Below, piece by piece: positions 7,283 through 17,100 of a DNA stretch of 19,023 nt. This DNA comes from JBFMFE01 sp040752295 (GTDB lineage Bacteria; UBP15; UBA6099; JBFMBQ01). Position numbers and translations under genes: made by a program. The notes beneath the pieces are model-generated. The model saw only the letters and a list, made by a program, of their open reading frames with translations. It searched no databases and had not been told where the DNA came from. The stretch's first letter is position 1; every line of letters begins with the position of its first letter. The stretch covers positions 1 through 19,023 of the forward strand of contig JBFMFE010000079.1 in the NCBI GenBank assembly GCA_040752295.1, read 5' to 3'.

Positions 7283-7398
7283 TTTCACCGCGAAGGCGCA
7301 AAGTGCGCGAAGAGAAGCATTATCAACCGCCTGCGGCGGCGCGCCGGAGGCGCGTAGAATTCCCCTTTGCGTTCTTCGCGCCTTTGCGGTGAATTATA
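7283..7398 (+). repeat. 116-bp palindromic repeat, copy B
   Basis: Identical to copy A. It is preceded by CATTTTAATTA (7272-7282), which also precedes copy C, and followed by TGTAGAATTCC, which also follows copy A. The start-to-start distance to copy C is 568 bases, the length of one cassette unit including the GxxExxY gene. Confidence 0.93.
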
Positions 7399-7399
7399 T

Positions 7400-7440
7400 G
7401 TAGAATTCCCCATTATGTACTTCGCGTCTTTGCGGTGAAT
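7400..7440 (+). repeat. degenerate duplicate of the repeat's right half
   Basis: These 41 bases repeat the right half of copy B (7354-7394): GTAGAATTCCCC, an 8-base variable block, then CTTCGCG(C/T)CTTTGCGGTGAAT. About 36 of 41 positions agree. It ends one base before the stop codon of the minus-strand GxxExxY gene, so that gene is delimited on its 3' side by this half arm. Confidence 0.8.
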
Positions 7441-7441
7441 C

Positions 7442-7834
7442 TTAAAGATTATTAACGATTCTCTTTATGCCATCCTTCATAATCGGCACGTTGAAGTTGA
7501 GTATCATGCCAAGCTTTTTGCCTGATAGCTTCAGGTAGGTCAATAATTGCGCATCATGGATGGGTATGATTTTATCCACGGTTTTCAATTCAATAATCAC
7601 CAAATCCTCCACAACAATATCCATCCTATACCCGCAGTCCAGGCTTAAACCTTTGTATTCCACCGGTAACGGAACCTGTTTTTCAAATCGCAGTTTCTTT
7701 AGCTCCAATTCTCTGCAAAGACACACCTCATAAGCTGATTCGAGTAATCCCGGTCCGAGGGTTTTATGAACTTCAATAGCCGCGCCAACTATCTGGTAAG
7801 ACAACTCATCTTCATTTGTTTTAAATTCCGCCAT
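7442..7834 (-). CDS. GxxExxY protein, PD-(D/E)XK nuclease-like
   Basis: A protein of about 130 aa of the GxxExxY family. The family signature GLLESAY is at residues 29-35 counted from the ATG at 7834. An upstream in-frame GTG at 7840 is the alternative start. A putative PD-(D/E)XK core follows: an Asp in YRMDIVVEDL, then VIIELKT, giving the D...ExK pattern, and a QLLTYLKLSGKKLGMILNFN segment typical of these folds. All core acidic and basic residues are present, so a nuclease fold is expected, but the cellular role of the family is unknown to me. It is not cotranscribed with its neighbours. It lies between direct copies of a palindromic repeat, with its stop codon touching a half-repeat and its start a few bases from copy C. 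It is AT-richer than the surrounding genes, which fits transfer with the cassette. Confidence 0.9.
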   Translation of the reverse strand: MAEFKTNEDELSYQIVGAAIEVHKTLGPGLLESAYEVCLCRELELKKLRFEKQVPLPVEYKGLSLDCGYRMDIVVEDLVIIELKTVDKIIPIHDAQLLTYLKLSGKKLGMILNFNVPIMKDGIKRIVNNL

Positions 7835-7850
7835 ATTCACATTTTAATTA

Positions 7851-7966
7851 TTTCACCGCGAAGGCGCAAAGTGCGCGAAGAGAAGCATTATCAACCGCCT
7901 GCGGCGGCGCGCCGGAGGCGCGTAGAATTCCCCTTTGCGTTCTTCGCGCCTTTGCGGTGAATTATA
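7851..7966 (+). repeat. 116-bp palindromic repeat, copy C
   Basis: Identical to copies A and B and in the same orientation. It marks the right border of the cassette: downstream the sequence changes to AGGGAAAAATG, not the TGTAGAATTCC found after A and B. Minus-strand and plus-strand open frames reading through it give Arg-rich peptides that are artefacts of the palindrome. Confidence 0.93.
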
Positions 7967-8125
7967 AGGGAAAAATGAACTGTCGCAAAAAAAGTAAGCG
8001 CAAAAAAATGCACTTTTTGTCGAAAAGTGCAAGACTATGCACTCGGATGAAATAAAAAACCCGATTAAAAAGCCATAATATATTTTGAACATACGGCATA
8101 AAACTTGCTGTACACTCGTTTAAAA
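7967..8125 (+). promoter_or_regulatory. AT-rich leader upstream of the giant secreted protein gene
   Basis: This AT-rich stretch contrasts with the GC-rich gene it precedes and should hold the promoter. Candidate elements such as TTGAAC (8085-8090) and TATA-like runs near 8075-8085 are visible, but no pair has good spacing. I see no second riboswitch and no clear Shine-Dalgarno before either possible start. Apart from the minus-strand terminator at 8001-8031, nothing firm can be assigned. Confidence 0.35.
8001..8031 (-). terminator. intrinsic terminator on the minus strand
   Basis: A perfect 9-bp stem TGCACTTTT/AAAAGTGCA (8009-8017 and 8023-8031) has a 5-nt loop. Read on the minus strand, it is followed by seven T (complement of 8002-8008). 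This is a textbook rho-independent terminator for transcription moving leftwards. No minus-strand gene lies immediately to its right, so it may catch antisense transcription from the giant gene's promoter region before it enters the cassette. Confidence 0.65.
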
Positions 8126-11100
8126 ATGTATGAAGTAATGAGAACATTAACTAAAAGGACGTTTTTAATCGCCGCTTTCATCGGGTTTCAATTCTCTCTC
8201 CCGGCTCACGCCAACATCGTCTCCTTATCGAACACACCCGATCCGTTCACTCCCGGCACGACCGATGTGAGCGTCGATCTGGACACGCCGCCGGCATTCA
8301 CCGACCTCGTCATTGAGATACTCGATCCCAACAACCTGATGGGCGACGGGGTGAACTCCATCCAGCGCCGGCTGTTCGGAAAACGCATTGATTACGATCT
8401 TACCGGCGTCAACGCGGTGACGTTCGACGGATACGAGGACCTCGGATTGACTCTGTTCGCAGAGGGAACGTATCAGGCGAAGGCTTACGAGGGGATGACG
8501 GCGACATACAACATGAAAATACAGGGAACGGGGATAGAGCTTTCCGGGCCGGCGGACATGGCGGTGGACTCGAACGGAAACATCTATCTTGTCAATAACC
8601 AGAACGGCTGCGTAGAGAAGATAAACCCGCAGGGCACGCTGCTGGTGAAATTCGGTTGCAACTACATGGACACTCCTATTATTTACCCGCGTGGAATCGC
8701 AGTGGATTCGAGCGGTAATATCTACATTTCTGCTGATGACGGCACAGGCGTATATCGCATCGAGAAGTGGAGTTCATCCGGCACGCCGATCAATCAGAGC
8801 TATATTACAGGAGCGAATGTCGCAAATGCGCGGGGGCTGGGCATAGACAGGGTCGTCATACCGGAACGGCTGTATCTCGCCGGGTGCTCGGCAGCCGACG
8901 TCTTCTGCCGGTTCAGCGTGGACACCGGCGCCTTCATAGACCAATGGGACTCCAACAACACAACGGCTTACGATATTGATGTCATCCAGGGCGGGGGAAA
9001 TATTTATACCGTCAGCAGGGACGATTTACACCTCCGCACTAATGCCTGGGGCGCCGGGTGCAATGTTGACACGGACGGCTTCGGCAGCGGTCCGGCGATA
9101 GGCGTGACGGTGGACGCGGGCGGAAACGCGATTATTTCGAACCAGTACGGAGACTACATAAGAAAATACAATTCAAGCTGCGTTTTACAATACAGCTACG
9201 GCTCGGAAGGCTCGGGTGATGACCAGTTCCGGGATCCTTACGGCGTTGTGATTTATACAACTGATAATCTGGTTTACGTTAACGATTCCGGGAACAACAG
9301 GATAAAAGTGGTGAACGATACCGGCGCCGCGTTCACGTTCAACAAGCATATCGAGGGCGACAATTACAACATTCCCCGCCCGATCGGCATGGACGTTGAC
9401 CCGGCGAAGAATATATATATCGCGCTTCGGGATATGGCGAAGGTCAAGACTTTCACGTACAACGGGCAGTACACTGAGGGCACGGGCGAGGCGTTGGGAA
9501 AACTTGGTACGCTCGGCGGATTCGGCTCCGGTTGCGGAAAGTACGAGGGACTTTTCGACGTGGCGGTGTGGGACGACCCGGCGGACGCCGACGGCATCGC
9601 CGATAAGATTTACGTTTCATTCGACGCCGGCGCCGCGGAGGATCTCCAGTGCTATAACGTGGACACGGGATGCTGGAACAACGGGAACTGCTGCGGCAAA
9701 GAGGGCGAACTGCCCGCCTCGCCCGGCAACGGCTGCGGCGCCGGGTGGGGAAACAACGGCATAGCGCCGGGCGGGATTACTACTTACTGTTTCGGTGTCG
9801 GCTCCGGCGACGACGGCAGGGTTTACTGCCCGAGCAATACGGCGGACCGGATATATTATTACGAGCACGACGGAACTTACGTCGGCTACTACGACCCGAA
9901 CCTCGGCGGCACTCCCTATGATGTCGAGATCGCGCCTTTCGCCAATATGATGGTTACATCGGGAACTTCCGGCACTCTGGGCAAAGTGCGTCCGAACGGC
10001 ACATTGTTGTATAGTCTATCGGCACAAAACAATCTGGGCAACAGCGTTGACGTCTGGGGCATTTCGGTGGATAAGTTCGGCAATGTTTACATGGCTATGA
10101 CTCCCAACACCGCAGGCGATCCATCGCACGGTGTTATAAAATACTCAAACTATGGCTATCCCGGCGACAGTTCCGCGGCGCCGAATCACGTGCGGGAGTG
10201 GATGGCGCAGATACCGACCGATGGAACGGCGGGAACCGGGGACGGGCAGTTCAAGAACCCGAAAGGCTTGGCGGTGGACCCGGACAGCCAGTGGATATGG
10301 ATAGCGGACACCGACAACAACCGCGCCCAGAAATTCATACTGAATTACAACACGATGACCGATCCGATCACTATCCAGTGCACGGGGAACCCGAGGGTTA
10401 ATCTGGTAACGCTCTCCGGAACGCCGGTCACGGTAATAGGAGGGAATACCTACTCCCGCGCTGGAGAGGTAACAATTGAGGTCGCCTTCTGCAAGGATAT
10501 GGACAACACCGCCACGCCCACGGTGACTTTCACAACGGTAAACTCCGTGGAATTCACCGTGACACAGACTTATTATTCAGGCAACATCTGGCGCGGCACG
10601 GTCACGGTGCCCGATTACACTCACACGCTGTGCGGGAACGGCACGCCGCCGTCCACCTGCGACGGACAGGCGCAGATATCCATCCTGGACGCCAAAGACA
10701 CACTCGGCAATTACATCGTTCCCAACCCCACAAATCCCGTGACCGACCCGGGCAAGAATTACCTCCTGTTCGTGATAGACACCACCGCCCCCGACCCGCC
10801 GACCATCACCTCACCATTAGACGATACTACAACGACACTTACGATCCAGCCCGTTACCGGCATATCCGAGGCAAACGCAGCCGTGCGGGTAACCGTTACC
10901 ACCTTTGCGTGCATCGTACGCGAAGACAGCAGTTCCCTGAATGACACCTACGATGCCGGCGTGGACACGCTGATCACCGGCGCGTGCGCGGGCGGGGAAA
11001 TGCTGACGCGGTTCGGTTCGCTGGAGAAATATTACGATGCGAACAGCGACGGCAACTACGATAACGGCGAACCTGTAATACAGGATACAGGCGCCACGTC

Positions 11101-14100
11101 GGGCTATTACGACGGCACCGACAGGGTGCTGGTCGGCACAGCGCCCACCCCCGGCGAGACGCTCACCGCCTTCGCTTCCAACGAGAAGGTGAAGATAGAT
11201 GACTACCAGGACACCACGGCGGACAGCGTCGGCGATTTCTACGGCAACGACATCAACCTGACCCTGGGCGCGAATTACATCGCCGCGCGCGCGATAGATG
11301 TCGCCGGCAACGCAGGACTCTACAGCGCCTCCCGGGTTAAGAGAACGCGGTCGCTCACCGACCCCGGCGTGGCGACCATCAGCCCGAACACCGACATCCA
11401 GATAGATTCATCGGGTCAGTGGACGATCACCTTCACGGCAATTGATCCATTCCCCCCGGGAGGCGCCCCATGCGCCGCGGCGGCGCCTTATGACTGCTAC
11501 GTGGTCATTGATGTTCCCTCCGGCTGGTCCGAGCCGAACGAGACCTCCGGGCTGGCAGGGGAACTGAGCGTGACGGAAGGTGTGGGGACAACGCTTATCG
11601 CCGGCGCCGACAAGGTCATCACCAACGCCGGCAGCCAGACGATATACGTCAACATAAACAGCATGAATTCAGGCTCCTATTTCGATCTGGTGTACGGCGC
11701 CACGGACCCGCCCGGCGCCCAGGTGACCACCAGCGCCGCTCTCGGTCTGAACGAATTCAGGATGCGGTCAGCCAACAAGGGTCCGCTCCAGACGCTTACA
11801 TCGCCCGCTGTCAACGTCCGGGGACTGCCCATCAAGGTATCCCACACCGGGAACATGCCCGCGACGCTCTACGACGAGCAGCAGAACGTAAAAATCATGA
11901 CAGTGACGTTCCGGAACATCAGCCCTGTCAAGACCGTGGAGATCAAGGGTCTGCGTCTTACATTTGTGACGTACGGCGCCTCACCCACGCCGGACCAGAT
12001 CATCACCCGCGCCGTGGTCAAGGACCTCGCGATCACCTACGTGGATGAAACGAACATCCTGGGAAACAGCGTTGGCAACGTTCTCGCGCTGAATATCCCC
12101 GGCGGGAACGAGATCGTCATCGGACCCGGAGCGGCACGGTCGGTTTTCGTCTATTTCGATTTCGCATCCACTATATCATCCCTCGGCCTCGGGAACCCGG
12201 GACTGGAAATCCTGCTCGACGCGGATACCAAGATATACACCGGCGCCTCGACCGGACTGACCGAGACGATGCTGACTGACAGCGGCGCGAACTGGGCGGT
12301 CAATACACTGCTCGGATACATGTTGATACCGGACACCGCCGCAGCCACCCACACCTACGTTGTCAAGAAGAACACCGCAACCGCAGCCACGGTCCGCGAG
12401 AATACGATGGTGACAGATGGAGCGACCACCGGCGATCCCTACGCCATAGGGAACGCCGACGACACACTCATCGTGAAGGAGCAATCCTCACAGGTCAGCT
12501 TGCGGGCAGGACCGGACACCGGGGACACCTTCTATCCGGACGCCGGAGATACCGATCCCCAGATGTCCTCAGGCAAGGCGGGAAAGTTCCTGCCGCCGCC
12601 CATCGCGCAGAACGTTACCGTTTCAGTTTATGGTCAGGGATGGAATCCCGTTGCACAAAAACTTTCCAAGGGACAGACGGGCAGCAAACCCTTCATTCTG
12701 AAGGTAAAGATGTACGACCAGCTGCTGGCGGCGGACTGCACCCCGACCTGCACGGTCGTGAAGGTTGACAGCGCCGCATTGTTCTCCGTCGGCGAGACCA
12801 TATACATCGGCGACGACAGCGGGGTCGAGCAAAGAACGATTGCAGCGGTGAACACTGGAGTTACGCCGAATGAGATCACGATTTCTTCCCCGACCAGCAG
12901 GGCATTCCTTGTGGCGAACAACTCCTATGTTACCCGCAGCGGCGCGAGCGTTAAACTGTATAATGAAATATTTACGATATGGGACTGCCATACTAACGCA
13001 GCCTGCAACGTCGTTAATGACGACTGGATTGACCCGGGCGGTCCCAACACCGTGATTTCGCGCTCGGCTCTGCGCAAGAGCGGAACCACAAATTATTTCA
13101 TCAACGATTCAAGTATAGAAGCCTCAGGCGACACGATAACACTTGATACGTCCCTGAATCCCATCATCCTCACGAATGCCGAGGAGAGCATGAACATTGA
13201 TGTCCTCATTGATATCCTGTGCTCGCCCGGTTTCCCGGATTGCTCATTGGGCACCAACGAGTCGAAACTCAAGCTTAGCGTGCAGAAAGCCTCGCAGATA
13301 AGAGCGAGCACATTCCAGAGCCTGCTTGCGGACTGCATCGCCACCGCCACGGTCTATGTGAGCGATGCGAGCAAATACGCAGTCGGCGGCATGGTGGTCG
13401 TAGGCGACGACAACGGCTCGGAGTGGAAGACGGTGCTGAGCAGGGACACCGTGGCGGACACCGTAACCTTCACTTCCGCCACGACCGGGAGTTATACAAC
13501 AGCAGCGGGCGCCTACCTGAGCCACACGAAGACGAACGGGTCGTTTCCCATGGTGTCCTACATCGCCACCATCCAGGATCATGCGGAGATAACGGTGCAG
13601 GACGTAGAGGTCGTTGAGGACGCGCTCTGTCCGAGCGAACTGTACTACGGGGAGCAGTTCACGGTGCGTGTTACCGTGCAGAACACGTCGGGCGACCGAC
13701 CGCTCGCCTATGTAGATCCATCCGCCGCCGATCTCAAACTCGTGCGGTTCAGCGATTCGGTGGACTACACCAGCCAGTTCACGATCACGCCGCTCACCAG
13801 CACGTTCAGTTTGCTTGCCGGCGCAACGGGCACCGCCACATATACGGTGTTTCAGGATAAGGGGACCACCATTGCGGAGTGCCCGGACTACTTCGTTACG
13901 AATACCGCCGCAAATAAACCGTCTGCGCGCGACGGGAACGACTACCAGGACAGCGACCCGCTCTACGTGAACTACGACAGCGACGGCGATCCCACCCCGC
14001 CAAACGAGCCTTCCATCAAACCCACGAAAGCCTACGTGAAGGTCTATCCGGTGGACGCAAGCACGCCCGCCGCGGGTGCTGCAAATGTGCTTGTTCTGAA

Positions 14101-17100
14101 CTTCACGATCACCGACAGCCCCGATCACCCCCTGGGCGAGATCATCAGGAGCCTCAAGATTGCCAGTTACAACACTACAGATTCCGACGTGGCGAACGTG
14201 GTGTTGTGGGAGGATACCGACGACGACGGGTACTTCGAGCCCGGCACGGATGATGCCTCATGGGCAACCACAACGTTTTCCGGCGCCTCCGCCACGTTCG
14301 TTTTCACCGGTCCCTATCCTCAAGTTCCAGCGACCGCCACGCAGCGATTCTTTGTTTCCTACGACATCGCCACCGCCGTGACCGACGGGGATACCTTAGA
14401 CGCCGCCCTCGCGGCAAACGGCATCACACTGGGCGACAACGACGGGGTTGACCCCGTCATTGCCGATTTCACCATCCCGCCCTCTGAAATGAACTCCCTC
14501 GGGGTGTCCACGATCAACGTCGTGGCAACCAAACTCAAGCTTCTGCCCGCCTCATCGCAATCATGCCCCGAAGCTGAAAAGGTGATCAACATCTACGCAT
14601 ACGATGATTACGACAACCTCGATACGGGTTCCTCACAATACGTGGAACTGAACGTGGATCTGAGCGGCCAGTTCACCAATACCACCCTTGCTTCGCCATG
14701 CTACAACACGCCGCTCTGCACGTCCCCGCCGGACAACAACGTGACGGGGAACCTGGTGGCGGGCGTTGCCACGGTTAACGTGACGGACAGCGTTATAGAA
14801 CTTGTGACGGTCACGCCCACTTCGGGACTTACGAACAGCACAGCCACTGTGAATTTCGCGGGAACGGTGTGCATGAACGCCCGATCCGTGACACCGACCA
14901 CCCCGCCCGCGGCTGTGACGGACGTTCTGATAATGGACATCAAGATAACGAACGGTCTTGGCTCGGCAATAACCGTGAACGCCTTGACCGTGAACAACGT
15001 CGGCGCCGCCACCGACACCGAGATAGCCACAGCAACACTGTACTACGACAGCAACGACAACCTCGCCTTCGACGCCGCCGACACGGTACTTGGCACTCCT
15101 GGAGCATTTACATCCGGAAGCAGAACTTTCAATTTCAGCCAGAGCGTCCCGGCAGCTACCGCTGAGTATTTTTTCGTCACCTACAACCTGGCGAGTGTCA
15201 TAAACGACGGCGACACGCTCGACGGCGAGACACCGATCAACGGTTTAACCTATAACGATGGCGCCGACAAGACACTGGATGACATCGTGACCAATTCACC
15301 TGGAGTCTCCACGGTGAACATCGTGGCGAACACGATCCGTCTTGTGCCTGATCACTCGACGGAGGCTCTGCTGGCGGATTGCGGCGCCGGGTGCACGGTG
15401 GTGACCGTCGCCGACGCATCCATCTACGAAGTGGGCGGCGGCGTTACGCTTGTGGACGATCTCAACGAGGAGATCATGACAGTCACGGCAGTGGACACCT
15501 CCGGTCCCGAGACCGTTACTTTCTCCACCGCGCCGCAAACCGCCACATTCACCGTGGCAAACAACGCCTTCCTGCGGAACTTCGCCGGCAGTTCACGAGA
15601 ACTCACCGCCCGCGCAGAAGACACCTACGGCAACCTCGCCACACAGTTGCCCGAGGGATCGCAGCAGGTGCAGGAGTCGTGTGACCTGAACTCGTACGTG
15701 AGCGCGACCACACTCGTGGGGGGGCTGACAGGCGGACAGGTTACCACGGGGGACCTCACCACGGGAACCGCCGGAACCACCTTCACCGACAACGTCTGCC
15801 TCACGGAGACCGTGACCGTCACCTCCGCCTCGGCTCTCACGAACAATCTGAGCGCCACAATCAATTTTCCCGGCGACCCCACACTTGACGTAACGCCTCC
15901 TTCAACGGGCGAAATCGGGTTTCAGTCTTTATGCACAAACGATCCGACGCCTGTTATAAATGTAGTCTCCTCCACCGACGATTGCGCGGGCATCAAGTGG
16001 GTGCGGTTCGCATGCGAAGACACACTTGCGGCATTCCTGAACGCTGCCTGGGTGACGATTCAACCGCCACAGTTGAACCTTGATGTATGCTGCAACTGCC
16101 CGGGAGACCCTCGAGACGTGGGATGTGGGTTTAACATCACCACCGGGGAAACATGTCTCGACTGGGATGGAGCCGCCTGTCCAGGCGGCTGGTATCCCAA
16201 CGCGGCTTCCGGCTGCACAAGCACCGAAGGGGCAAAACTCGTTTACGTCCAATTCAAGGATGCGAACAACAACGTATCCGCCGTTCCCGGGGCGGACAGC
16301 GACACGACAATACTGGACAACACAAGCCCCCAGATGTCGGCGTTCTACTTCAGCGCGGGCGGCGGCAGCCCGGACCCCTATTTCTTCGGCTCGTACGATT
16401 ACGGCGAATGCACGACGGCAAGGGAGCCGGACATTGACGGAAGCGACGCGACGAAGCCGCTCGAGACGAACGGAATCCTGAGCGACGAGTGCCCGTTGTG
16501 GTTCAGCAACACCGTGGAGGCGACGCAGACGGTCTCCATAATGCTGACGTACACGGAGACGGGTGCGACGACGACCTTCCAGGGTTCGCCCGCGTTCGGG
16601 GACCCGATTCAGAGCGCATACGGCGCCACGGGCACGGACGTGACTGTTGCGATAGACTACGGCGTTGACAGCACGGACGGTACCGCGGCGACGACCACGA
16701 TAACCTTCGAACTCTTCGACGGCTGCGGCAACGGCGCAACGGAGACGTTCGAGTTCTGGAGGGACGTCGAAAGCCCCGGGGCGACTTCGGCGTCCGGTTA
16801 CGCATCCGACTCGAAGGCGATACCCATAACGACAGCGACGTGGTACGGATACTCGAACCCCTACTTCGAGTGGTCGGCGGGGACGGACAATCCGGCGGGG
16901 ACGCCTTACCTCTATAACGCCGGTCTGGGCAACTACCAGTACGACTTCAGCACGGAGTCCGACCCGAACGCGGCGATTCCGTACAACACGACGGCGACGG
17001 GATTCAGCGCCACGGGTCCGCTCGTGTCGGGATACTATTACTACCTGAGGATGAGGACGACGGACAACGTGAACAACTCATCGGCGACGGGGCAGGCGTT

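Noticed and set aside
7045..7966. CRISPR array
   Set aside because: The repeats are 116 bp, long-palindromic and separated by a gene, with no regular spacers and no cas genes.
7047..8147. Short open frames reading through the 116-bp repeats on both strands
   Set aside because: They translate palindromic repeat DNA into Arg/Pro-rich peptides, one crosses the N gap, and the same peptide recurs from each copy.
13244..14128. A 294-aa minus-strand open frame opposite the giant gene
   Set aside because: Arg/Val-rich shadow with no domain, lying over an LLADC module and Ig-like coding sequence.
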